Below, piece by piece: positions 1 to 10,635 of a stretch of DNA of 64,000 bases. The DNA is from Rhynchopus sp. YZ270_cl-10 (Eukaryota > Euglenozoa > Diplonemea > Diplonemida > Diplonemidae), in NCBI GenBank assembly GCA_964035575.1, contig OZ037895.1, positions 1 to 64,000 on the forward strand, given 5' to 3'. The notes below the pieces were generated by a model. It did not search any database, was not told the DNA's origin, and was given only the letters and a program-made list of their open reading frames with translations. A program made the translations under genes and the position numbers. The first letter of the stretch is position 1. Each line of letters opens with the position of its first letter.

Positions 1-2488
1 GCGGGTTTGCGGGTTTGCGGGTTTGCGGGTTTGCGGGTTTGCGGGTTTGCGGGTTTGCGGGTTTGCGGGTTTGCGGGTTTGCGGGTTTGCGGGTTTGCGG
101 GTTTGCGGGTTTGCGGGTTTGCGGGTTTGCGGGTTTGCGGGTTTGCGGGTTTGCGGGTTTGCGGGTTTGCGGGTTTGCGGGTTTGCGGGTTTGCGGGTTT
201 GCGGGTTTGCGGGTTTGCGGGTTTGCGGGTTTGCGGGTTTGCGGGTTTGCGGGTTTGCGGGTTTGCGGGTTTGCGGGTTTGCGGGTTTGCGGGTTTGCGG
301 GTTTGCGGGTTTGCGGGTTTGCGGGTTTGCGGGTTTGCGGGTTTGCGGGTTTGCGGGTTTGCGGGTTTGCGGGTTTGCGGGTTTGCGGGTTTGCGGGTTT
401 GCGGGTTTGCGGGTTTGCGGGTTTGCGGGTTTGCGGGTTTGCGGGTTTGCGGGTTTGCGGGTTTGCGGGTTTGCGGGTTTGCGGGTTTGCGGGTTTGCGG
501 GTTTGCGGGTTTGCGGGTTTGCGGGTTTGCGGGTTTGCGGGTTTGCGGGTTTGCGGGTTTGCGGGTTTGCGGGTTTGCGGGTTTGCGGGTTTGCGGGTTT
601 GCGGGTTTGCGGGTTTGCGGGTTTGCGGGTTTGCGGGTTTGCGGGTTTGCGGGTTTGCGGGTTTGCGGGTTTGCGGGTTTGCGGGTTTGCGGGTTTGCGG
701 GTTTGCGGGTTTGCGGGTTTGCGGGTTTGCGGGTTTGCGGGTTTGCGGGTTTGCGGGTTTGCGGGTTTGCGGGTTTGCGGGTTTGCGGGTTTGCGGGTTT
801 GCGGGTTTGCGGGTTTGCGGGTTTGCGGGTTTGCGGGTTTGCGGGTTTGCGGGTTTGCGGGTTTGCGGGTTTGCGGGTTTGCGGGTTTGCGGGTTTGCGG
901 GTTTGCGGGTTTGCGGGTTTGCGGGTTTGCGGGTTTGCGGGTTTGCGGGTTTGCGGGTTTGCGGGTTTGCGGGTTTGCGGGTTTGCGGGTTTGCGGGTTT
1001 GCGGGTTTGCGGGTTTGCGGGTTTGCGGGTTTGCGGGTTTGCGGGTTTGCGGGTTTGCGGGTTTGCGGGTTTGCGGGTTTGCGGGTTTGCGGGTTTGCGG
1101 GTTTGCGGGTTTGCGGGTTTGCGGGTTTGCGGGTTTGCGGGTTTGCGGGTTTGCGGGTTTGCGGGTTTGCGGGTTTGCGGGTTTGCGGGTTTGCGGGTTT
1201 GCGGGTTTGCGGGTTTGCGGGTTTGCGGGTTTGCGGGTTTGCGGGTTTGCGGGTTTGCGGGTTTGCGGGTTTGCGGGTTTGCGGGTTTGCGGGTTTGCGG
1301 GTTTGCGGGTTTGCGGGTTTGCGGGTTTGCGGGTTTGCGGGTTTGCGGGTTTGCGGGTTTGCGGGTTTGCGGGTTTGCGGGTTTGCGGGTTTGCGGGTTT
1401 GCGGGTTTGCGGGTTTGCGGGTTTGCGGGTTTGCGGGTTTGCGGGTTTGCGGGTTTGCGGGTTTGCGGGTTTGCGGGTTTGCGGGTTTGCGGGTTTGCGG
1501 GTTTGCGGGTTTGCGGGTTTGCGGGTTTGCGGGTTTGCGGGTTTGCGGGTTTGCGGGTTTGCGGGTTTGCGGGTTTGCGGGTTTGCGGGTTTGCGGGTTT
1601 GCGGGTTTGCGGGTTTGCGGGTTTGCGGGTTTGCGGGTTTGCGGGTTTGCGGGTTTGCGGGTTTGCGGGTTTGCGGGTTTGCGGGTTTGCGGGTTTGCGG
1701 GTTTGCGGGTTTGCGGGTTTGCGGGTTTGCGGGTTTGCGGGTTTGCGGGTTTGCGGGTTTGCGGGTTTGCGGGTTTGCGGGTTTGCGGGTTTGCGGGTTT
1801 GCGGGTTTGCGGGTTTGCGGGTTTGCGGGTTTGCGGGTTTGCGGGTTTGCGGGTTTGCGGGTTTGCGGGTTTGCGGGTTTGCGGGTTTGCGGGTTTGCGG
1901 GTTTGCGGGTTTGCGGGTTTGCGGGTTTGCGGGTTTGCGGGTTTGCGGGTTTGCGGGTTTGCGGGTTTGCGGGTTTGCGGGTTTGCGGGTTTGCGGGTTT
2001 GCGGGTTTGCGGGTTTGCGGGTTTGCGGGTTTGCGGGTTTGCGGGTTTGCGGGTTTGCGGGTTTGCGGGTTTGCGGGTTTGCGGGTTTGCGGGTTTGCGG
2101 GTTTGCGGGTTTGCGGGTTTGCGGGTTTGCGGGTTTGCGGGTTTGCGGGTTTGCGGGTTTGCGGGTTTGCGGGTTTGCGGGTTTGCGGGTTTGCGGGTTT
2201 GCGGGTTTGCGGGTTTGCGGGTTTGCGGGTTTGCGGGTTTGCGGGTTTGCGGGTTTGCGGGTTTGCGGGTTTGCGGGTTTGCGGGTTTGCGGGTTTGCGG
2301 GTTTGCGGGTTTGCGGGTTTGCGGGTTTGCGGGTTTGCGGGTTTGCGGGTTTGCGGGTTTGCGGGTTTGCGGGTTTGCGGGTTTGCGGGTTTGCGGGTTT
2401 GCGGGTTTGCGGGTTTGCGGGTTTGCGGGTTTGCGGGTTTGCGGGTTTGCGGGTTTGCGGGTTTGCGGGTTTGCGGGTTTGCGGGTTT
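1..2488. repeat. Pure 8-bp tandem array (TTTGCGGG)n, about 311 copies
   Basis: The unit TTTGCGGG runs from the window edge to about 2488 with no interruption that I can see. Because 8 is not a multiple of 3, all three plus frames cycle through the same eight-residue repeat and stay open, which explains three overlapping long ORFs that are not genes. Every unit holds a GGG run spaced by five bases, so the plus strand could form G-quadruplexes. The left boundary lies outside the window. Confidence 0.97.
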
Positions 2489-3144
2489 TGGGGGTCGCCT
2501 GAGCTATTTTTTTTATTGTTTTGGCTTTTCCTGGGACCTGAAAATAGGGTCCTGGGCCCAATATGTCCCAATGAGGCCATTGGAATATCGATTTTTTCCA
2601 GATATGGGCCTCCTAGACCGAAATTTTTGATTTTGGTGTTGCAAAAATTTTCGAAAATCCTGAAAAGTGCCCAAAAACACGTAAAAACACGTGTATAGGC
2701 ACACCCTATCGGCCCCCAGCATTGCCCAGGATTGTTGCAAATTTTCCCTGCATGGGGGCCCTCCGGGCCCCCTGGACCCATTGCGACCCGATTGGTTCAC
2801 ATTCCTGGAAAATTTGGTCCCTAAGACACATACGTGGTTAACATACCCCTGAAAAACACCCTATTTTTGACCCTAAAAAACACCCTATTTTTGACCCTGA
2901 AAACATGATTTTAGCAAATAGGGCAACTAGTTTGGTGATCCAGCGACCGACTCATGGGCCCAGTATGTCCAACAGGGCCATATGTTTGGTAAATTTTACC
3001 GGGGGCAAGGGGATGTACAAAAAAAAAGTGGATTTTTTACCTTAAAAAAATGGCCAAAAATAGGCCAAAAATGGCCATTTTTCGGCCATGTGACCCCCAC
3101 AGCAACCCTATATAGACCCCAAAAAACCTAATATTTTTTTCCCA

Positions 3145-3187
3145 GCGATGTGTCCTGGGGGCCCTTCGGGCCCCCAGGACACATCGC
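3145..3187. repeat. Perfect 20-bp hairpin with 3-base loop
   Basis: Positions 3145-3164 pair without mismatch with 3168-3187 around the loop TTC. The core is GGGGGCCC/GGGCCCCC. A smaller version (8-bp stem, loop TCC) lies at 2754-2772. Confidence 0.85.
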
Positions 3188-3199
3188 AACCCCGTTTTT

Positions 3200-3232
3200 T
3201 CAAAAAGTTGGCCCTACGGGCCAACTTTTTGA
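3200..3232. repeat. Perfect 15-bp hairpin with 3-base loop
   Basis: Positions 3200-3214 pair exactly with 3218-3232 around the loop TAC. It starts only 13 bases after the 3145-3187 hairpin and has the same design, a perfect stem with a three-base loop. Confidence 0.85.
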
Positions 3233-4299
3233 GGTGGCCTGTAGGGTGACCCCTTCAAAAAGCTGGAACCCGGATTTTGGGGTCAGGGGTCCCTTTATGC
3301 ACTTTTATGTATAAAAAAATGTCTGGGGCGAGAAAATGCAAATTTTTGCCTGCAAACACACTGCATACTACGACAGGACCATATTCCATCTTATCAGGAA
3401 AAATTTCGGAGGTGTTAGTCATAAAAACAATTTAAAATTTTTTGAAAAAACATGAGATCTGGATAAAAGTTTTGACTGTACCTGTGGAAGGTGGGATTTT
3501 GCCTGTGTTTTGACTTTTTTTTTTAGTAAATAAACTTCTACTCATCTCCGGAGGCCGTCCGAGGTCGCAATTAACTCATTTTGACACTTTAGGGCCATAT
3601 ACCGCCCGTTTTTTCAAAAAGTTGAAAATTTTGGCCCCCAGGATTGGGTACAGCGTGTACTGAACCCTGATTTTCGAAAAATCTCAACTTTTGAAATTCG
3701 TCACTTATGGCAGCATGTATCTGACACCCAATTTTGACTTTTCCCGTGAATCCATTCTGGTGCATATACACTATCTGGCACCCCTGAGTCCATTGCGGGG
3801 TCGTTTTTTCAAAAAGTCGACCGGACTAATACCTAATATGACCCTGGGTATAGCGTACCGTCTCAGAAACACCCCAAAATCAGTGTTTTTGAAGGGTTCT
3901 CACAGCTAAAATCGATGAAAAAATGTCAAAATCACTTTCCCGTGACCCAATAGCGTGAAATATGGCCCATGTGGGCCCCCAGGACCTATAACACCCCCAA
4001 TCGGTCGATTCCATGCATATTTCACACCCCCAGATATATGTGCCCATGGGGTGCCAGACCCCAAAATCATGATTTTTTCATGATTTTTGGCCCGATGCAC
4101 TGACCTGCAGGGCCATACCGTCTACCGGGGCAACCATATTTTTGAAAAATCGTCCTTGCATCGGGCCCAGTATGTCCCACAGGGTATGTTGCCCCAGATT
4201 CAGGTCCCCGCACAAGCCAAACCAATATTTTAAAATCGATTTTTTTGAAAAAAATATTTTTGAAAAAAAATCGTGATTTTTGGGATTTTGGTGATTTTT

Positions 4300-7200
4300 A
4301 CAGTTTTGCACACCCTGAAAATCGATTTTTTCGGCTCCGCCGGTGAAATATCGACATAATTTAGGTATGTTATGTGCATAATATACCCATTAGAGCCCAT
4401 TCAAGTCACATTCCGACCATTTTTCGTGAAAAAATGCAACTTTTTGTCACCGTGACCCCGAAAAATGACGATTTTTTGGTCGATTTTTTCGGCCAAAAAT
4501 TTCGTACCACAGGGCCATACCATATACTGGGATTATCAACTTTTTGAAAATACGGCCTGGTATTCGGGTGTATATGTCCCATGGGGCCCATAGTAACCTT
4601 ACTGGGTCATGCCCAAAGCCAATCTTAATAGTAAAATTCGATTTTCTGTGAAAAATATTTTGACCAAAAAATCGTCATTTTTCCGATTTTCGTCATTTTT
4701 ACAGTTTTGCACACCCTGAAAATCGATTTTTTCGGCTCCGCCGGTGAAATATCGACATAATTTAGGTATGTTATGTGCATAATATACCCATTAGAGCCCA
4801 TTCAAGTCACATTCCGACCATTTTTCGTGAAAAAATGCAACTTTTTGTCACCGTGACCCCGAAAAATGACGATTTTTTGGTCGATTTTTTCGGCCAAAAA
4901 TTTCGTACCACAGGGCCATACCATATACTGGGATTATCAACTTTTTGAAAATACGGCCTGGTATTCGGGTGTATATGTCCCATGGGGCCCATAGTAACCT
5001 TACTGGGTCATGCCCAAAGCCAATCTTAATAGTAAAATTCGATTTTCTGTGAAAAATATTTTGACCAAAAAATCGTCATTTTTCCGATTTTCGTCATTTT
5101 TACAGTTTTGCACACCCTGAAAATCGATTTTTTCGGCTCCGCCGGTGAAATATCGACATAATTTAGGTATGTTATGTGCATAATATACCCATTAGAGCCC
5201 ATTCAAGTCACATTCCGACCATTTTTCGTGAAAAAATGCAACTTTTTGTCACCGTGACCCCGAAAAATGACGATTTTTTGGTCGATTTTTTCGGCCAAAA
5301 ATTTCGTACCACAGGGCCATACCATATACTGGGATTATCAACTTTTTGAAAATACGGCCTGGTATTCGGGTGTATATGTCCCATGGGGCCCATAGTAACC
5401 TTACTGGGTCATGCCCAAAGCCAATCTTAATAGTAAAATTCGATTTTCTGTGAAAAATATTTTGACCAAAAAATCGTCATTTTTCCGATTTTCGTCATTT
5501 TTACAGTTTTGCACACCCTGAAAATCGATTTTTTCGGCTCCGCCGGTGAAATATCGACATAATTTAGGTATGTTATGTGCATAATATACCCATTAGAGCC
5601 CATTCAAGTCACATTCCGACCATTTTTCGTGAAAAAATGCAACTTTTTGTCACCGTGACCCCGAAAAATGACGATTTTTTGGTCGATTTTTTCGGCCAAA
5701 AATTTCGTACCACAGGGCCATACCATATACTGGGATTATCAACTTTTTGAAAATACGGCCTGGTATTCGGGTGTATATGTCCCATGGGGCCCATAGTAAC
5801 CTTACTGGGTCATGCCCAAAGCCAATCTTAATAGTAAAATTCGATTTTCTGTGAAAAATATTTTGACCAAAAAATCGTCATTTTTCCGATTTTCGTCATT
5901 TTTACAGTTTTGCACACCCTGAAAATCGATTTTTTCGGCTCCGCCGGTGAAATATCGACATAATTTAGGTATGTTATGTGCATAATATACCCATTAGAGC
6001 CCATTCAAGTCACATTCCGACCATTTTTCGTGAAAAAATGCAACTTTTTGTCACCGTGACCCCGAAAAATGACGATTTTTTGGTCGATTTTTTCGGCCAA
6101 AAATTTCGTACCACAGGGCCATACCATATACTGGGATTATCAACTTTTTGAAAATACGGCCTGGTATTCGGGTGTATATGTCCCATGGGGCCCATAGTAA
6201 CCTTACTGGGTCATGCCCAAAGCCAATCTTAATAGTAAAATTCGATTTTCTGTGAAAAATATTTTGACCAAAAAATCGTCATTTTTCCGATTTTCGTCAT
6301 TTTTACAGTTTTGCACACCCTGAAAATCGATTTTTTCGGCTCCGCCGGTGAAATATCGACATAATTTAGGTATGTTATGTGCATAATATACCCATTAGAG
6401 CCCATTCAAGTCACATTCCGACCATTTTTCGTGAAAAAATGCAACTTTTTGTCACCGTGACCCCGAAAAATGACGATTTTTTGGTCGATTTTTTCGGCCA
6501 AAAATTTCGTACCACAGGGCCATACCATATACTGGGATTATCAACTTTTTGAAAATACGGCCTGGTATTCGGGTGTATATGTCCCATGGGGCCCATAGTA
6601 ACCTTACTGGGTCATGCCCAAAGCCAATCTTAATAGTAAAATTCGATTTTCTGTGAAAAATATTTTCACCAAAAAATCGTCATTTTTCCGATTTTCGTCA
6701 TTTTTACAGTTTTGCACACCCTGAAAATCGATTTTTTCGGCTCCGCCGGTGAAATATCGACATAATTTAGGTATGTTATGTGCATAATATACCCATTAGA
6801 GCCCATTCAAGTCACATTCCGACCATTTTTCGTGAAAAAATGCAACTTTTTGTCACCGTGACCCCCAAAAATGACGATTTTTTGGTCGATTTTTTCGGCC
6901 AAAAATTTCGTACCACAGGGCCATACCATATACTGGGATTATCAACTTTTTGAAAATACGGCCTGGTATTCGGGTGTATATGTCCCACAGGGTATGTTGC
7001 CCCAGATTCAGGTCCCCGCACAAGCCAAACCAATATTTTAAAATCGATTTTTTTGAAAAAAATATTTTTGAAAAAAAATCGTGATTTTTGGGATTTTGGT
7101 GATTTTTACAGTTTTGCACACCCTGAAAATCGATTTTTTCGGCTCCGCCGGTGAAATATCGACATAATTTAGGTATGTTATGTGCATAATATACCCATTA

Positions 7201-7480
7201 GAGCCCATTCAAGTCACATTCCGACCATTTTTCGTGAAAAAATGCAACTTTTTGTCACCGTGACCCCCAAAAATGACGATTTTTTGGTCGATTTTTTCGG
7301 CCAAAAATTTCGTACCACAGGGCCATACCATATACTGGGATTATCAACTTTTTGAAAATACGGCCTGGTATTCGGGTGTATATGTCCCATGGGGCCCATA
7401 GTAACCTTACTGGGTCATGCCCAAAGCCAATCTTAATAGTAAAATTCGATTTTCTGTGAAAAATATTTTCACCAAAAAAT
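4300..7480. repeat. 401-bp satellite array, eight units
   Basis: The landmark ACAGTTTTGCACACCC occurs at 4300, 4701, 5102, 5503, 5904, 6305, 6706 and 7108, a spacing of 401 bp (402 for the last step). The first five units look identical. A G-to-C change appears near 6666 and another in the last two units. In the seventh unit the second half is replaced by the variant sequence found just left of the array (4164-4299). Short minus-strand ORFs of 61 residues repeat with the unit and are not genes. Confidence 0.95.
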
Positions 7481-7489
7481 CGACTTTTT

Positions 7490-8990
7490 TCAAAATATTT
7501 CTCAGTTAGACAGTGTGTGATGCTCGGATCTGAGCGTACGACCCCGCAACTGACTCAGATGTGCTCAAATACCCCATATACCCAAGAAAATTGCATTTTC
7601 GAGTGAAAAGAAGGTTCGTACAGAGGTCATATGCCTGTGTACAGGTATATTTGCCTGTAACCCCTATGTTTGAGCACCGGCTAAGTTGTAGAGAGGGCCT
7701 GATACTCGGAATTGACCGTGCGACCCCGCAATTGACTCAGATTGGCCCAAAAACCCTATATACCCAAGATTTCTTCATTTTCGTGCAAATTTGAGGTATT
7801 TAGATATGGTTGTTTGCATGTTACACCAAAATACAGGTGTTTGTTGCACCTGTAAAATTTGAGACATTGTGTGATGCTCTAATCTGATCGTACGACCCCG
7901 CAATTGACTCAAAAATGCCCAAAAACCCCACATTCCCAAGATTTTTGCATTTTCGAGCATATATGAGCCATTTAGATATGATTATTAGCCATTTTACCCA
8001 ATATACAGGTGTTTGTTGCATAGCTAAAATTCTAGACATTGTCTGATGCTCGGATCTGACCGTACGACCCCGCAATTGACTCAGATGTGCCCAAAAACCC
8101 TATATACCCAAGATTTCTTCATTTTCATGCGTATTTGAGACATTCAGATATGGTTATATGCATTTTACACCAAAATACATGTGATTGTTGCTTTTTTGAA
8201 ATTCTAGACATTGTGTGATACTCGGATCTGATCGTGCGACCCCGCAATGAACTCAAATGTGCCCAAAAACCCCATATTCCCAAGATTATTGCATTTTAGA
8301 GCATTTTTAAGCTACTTACATGTGGTTATTAGCCATTTTACCCAAAATAGACATGTTTATTGCATAGTTGAAATTCTAGGTATTGTGTGATGCTCGGATC
8401 TGATCGTGCGACCCCGCAATTGACTCAGATGTGCCCAAAAAACCCATATTCCCAAGATTTTTGCATTTTCGTGCAAATTTAAGGTATTCAGATATGGTTA
8501 TATGCATGTTACACCAAAATACAGGTGTTTGTTGCACCTGTAAAATTCTAGACATTATGTGATGCTCAGATCTGATCGTACGACCCCGCAATGAACTCAG
8601 ATGTGCCCAAAAACCCCATATTCCCAAGATTTTTGCGTTTTAGAGCACATTCTAATTGCTTAGATAGGGTATAAAGGCATTTTGCCCATATTTTTGCGAC
8701 ATTTTACCGATTAGGATACTTCTGATGCTCCAATCAAATCGTCCGACCCCGCAATGGATTCAGAATGGCCCAAAAACCCTATATTCCCAAGATTTTTGCA
8801 CTTTTAAGGGTTTCTGACATCCTTAGATAGGATAAAGAGGCATTTTCAGGTATTTTGATAAACGGACATTTTGTCTATTAGGATATGTGTGATGCTCAGA
8901 TTGATTCATCTGACCTCATAATGGATTCAGGAGCCCCTAAATATGCCATTTTCCCAAAAATTTCTCACTTTTGACAATTTTGAAGATTCT
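7490..8990. repeat. 172-bp diverged satellite, about nine units
   Basis: The phrase GACCCCGCAA, or a close variant, starts at 7540, 7722, 7894, 8066, 8238, 8410, 8582, 8745 and 8912. Five consecutive intervals are exactly 172 bp although the units differ by many substitutions. Each unit has the same order of phrases (TGATGCTCGGATCTGA, then GACCCCGCAA, then CCCAAGATTTTTGCATTTT, then ACACCAAAATACAGGTG-like). The outer units at the right end are the most diverged. No gene is present. Confidence 0.9.
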
Positions 8991-9051
8991 CAGAAAGAGT
9001 GAGGAGACAAAAAAATGAGAAAAATCTGAAAAAGTCAAAATATATTATCTG

Positions 9052-9109
9052 TCTCAGGTGTTGAACCCGGGACCGAAAGAATATCGGACCACGGTACAAC
9101 ACACTAGGA
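9052..9109 (-). tRNA. tRNA-like relic (not a functional tRNA)
   Basis: On the minus strand there is a good B-box (GGGTTCAACACC) with a T-arm pairing four of five positions. Upstream lie an A-box-like TAGTGTGTTG and a CCGA/TCGG anticodon stem around a seven-base loop. The acceptor halves do not pair, and the loop base before the anticodon is not the usual T. It may be the promoter head of a decayed tRNA-derived SINE, or chance plus decay. I do not assign an amino acid. Confidence 0.35.
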
Positions 9110-9200
9110 TTTTCTGACGCAAGTATTTTTTTAGTTTTTTATGGATGCGCACAGCTAAGAACCGGTCTGACAATTTAGATCTATTTTTCGGTGTATTTAT

Positions 9201-9247
9201 CCAGTTGGTCACCCGCGCCAGTACTATCCAGGCTTGGAGGTGTCTAA
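9201..9247 (-). pseudogene. 5S rRNA-derived fragment (3' half)
   Basis: Read on the minus strand it contains GGATAGTACTGGCGCGGGTG followed by ACCAACTGG, which matches the conserved 3' half of eukaryotic 5S rRNA. It shares about 45 bases with the second fragment at 10567-10635. The 5S match stops at ACTGG, so it is a relic and not a gene. Its upstream edge joins directly to a LINE 5'-end fragment (9248-9355). Confidence 0.65.
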
Positions 9248-9355
9248 GGCCTGCACTCCTCTACCGTTGCCCAGGGACCGCCCCGTGGAGGCGTACAAGG
9301 CTCACAATAAAACAAAGGAAAGGGGGAGGGAGGGAGGGTAAAAAGAAAGGACAAG
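9248..9355 (-). mobile_element. Relic of the family A LINE 5' end
   Basis: These ~108 bases match the 5' end of the full family A element at about 42238-42343, including CCGTTGCCCAGGGACCGCCC and the purine-rich AAAGGGGGAGGGAGG stretch. Immediately downstream, in the sense of the element, it switches to 5S rRNA-like sequence instead of continuing into the ORF. It is therefore a chimeric retro-sequence. Confidence 0.75.
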
Positions 9356-10566
9356 ACGGGTTTGCGGAATATGCCCAGTACAGATACATGTCAAAAGCGG
9401 TGTAGAGAAAAAGGGCAACCAACGATTTGTAAAGCTACAGTTTCTGTACTTCATTGGTATGGAAGCATGAAGATTACTTCTTCACACACAACTTTGTCAA
9501 ACAGTCTCGAAAGAGACTGGTCTTTTTTACATTAGCACAATTGTCTTTGTGTGTCTTGTGTCTGTGTCTTGTGCAAAGCAAAAAACACACAAGAAGTGAG
9601 GATCTTCAAAACCATGTTCTTGACCTGACCCACCCGTAAATTTTCCTGAAACCCCAAAGCTTCTGGGCACTCTTTGAGGTGGACCAAAGGCACCTTCAAC
9701 TTCTGTGTTGATGTGTTGTCCGTGTTAGTCTACTGTCCTGTTTGCGGCCTTGGTGTAAACCAGGGCAACAATCAGAGTGAAATGGGGTGACCAGGCCAGG
9801 CTGGTCTCACAGAGCAAAAAATGATGTTGACCAAAGAGTTGCGAGGGGGTGTGGGTGGACTACTACAAAAAACAGGGGCGACATAAGGGCACGTTTCTCA
9901 TGCATGACAATGAACAATATAGTGGGGAGTGTACCCAGTTTTCCAGGTACACGGGTACACAGGTCCCATAATCTTCGTACAGCTCCTCCATTTTCTAGCA
10001 TACTTTTTTTTTTTTTGTACTCAGGTAGCTACGTAGCCTTCAGGGAGGCAATCGTGTGCTAATACAGAAAGTATCAGTCAAAGCTGTCCTTACAGACGCA
10101 TGCCAAAGCGGCCGCCACATGGGTGTGGACTTTAGATTGAAGTTTCATCATTGTACTAGCCCAGGGAGGGTTCCCGGCTACCGGCGAGGTCTCTTCCAAT
10201 CCGTTCCCTAGTTTCCTAGGGGGGCCTCCTTGGCTTCACTGGCTAGGGCTCTGCAGGTCCCTCCACACATGTTGTGTGCCTGCCTTCAGCGCCCAGGGTA
10301 GCATACCCAGCACCTTTTACCCTCAGGTCAGACCTTCATAGAGTTTCAGGAGGAGTGCCACAAAAGGGCCCCCGGATGCAATTTAACGTCCAGCCCAGGA
10401 CGTGGAATTTTTTTTACTTGTTTTTTTCGTGGTGCCCTGGTGAAAAAAGTAGGGGGAACCCTGTTCTCCAGGGTGTAATACTTTATTTTACAGCTCCATA
10501 GAAAAGCACGAATAAAACGAATAAAGTCCACTTTACTTTATTTGTTTTATAGAGGGATTGCACGTA
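9356..10566. other. No gene recognised
   Basis: Only short ORFs without recognisable domains are present. A T-run lies at about 10003-10016. The stretch sits between the two oppositely oriented 5S-derived fragments. Confidence 0.5.
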
Positions 10567-10635
10567 TTAAGTTAGACACCTCCAAGCCTGGATAGTACTG
10601 GCGTGGGTGACCAGCTGGGAAGTCCGGGTGCTTGA
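10567..10635 (+). pseudogene. 5S rRNA-derived fragment (3' half)
   Basis: It reads AAGTTAGACACCTCCAAGCC, then TGGATAGTACTGGCGTGGGT, then GACCAGCTGGGAAGTCC and GGGTGCTTG. This fits the 3' ~65 bases of eukaryotic 5S rRNA, including the AAGTTA start of the internal promoter region and the GGGTGACC-GGGAAGTCC arm. The 5' half is absent, so it is a pseudogene or part of a 5S-derived SINE. Confidence 0.7.

Larger units (their letters stand above)
2489..4299. repeat. Decayed satellite zone related to the 401-bp repeat
   Basis: No gene is visible. Phrases typical of the downstream 401-bp satellite recur in diverged form: TATGTCC at 2562 and 2964 (402 bp apart) and near 4167, and TTTTTTCAAAAAG near 3194, 3609 and 3804. 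I read this as old edge copies of the same satellite family. The segment 4164-4299 reappears almost exactly inside the array at about 6985-7107. Confidence 0.55.

Noticed and set aside
1-2488. The octamer array as a telomere
   Set aside because: At a left chromosome end the plus strand should be C-rich; here it is G-rich. The unit is not a standard telomere repeat, and satellite DNA follows directly.
7-2698. Three overlapping 830-890 residue ORFs
   Set aside because: They arise from an 8-bp repeat with no stop in any plus frame. No coding evidence beyond the repeat.
4406-7399. Repeated 61-residue minus-strand ORFs
   Set aside because: They recur once per 401-bp satellite unit and show no protein-like features.
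9145-9405. 86-residue plus-strand ORF
   Set aside because: It runs antisense through the 5S relic and the LINE 5'-end fragment; no independent support.
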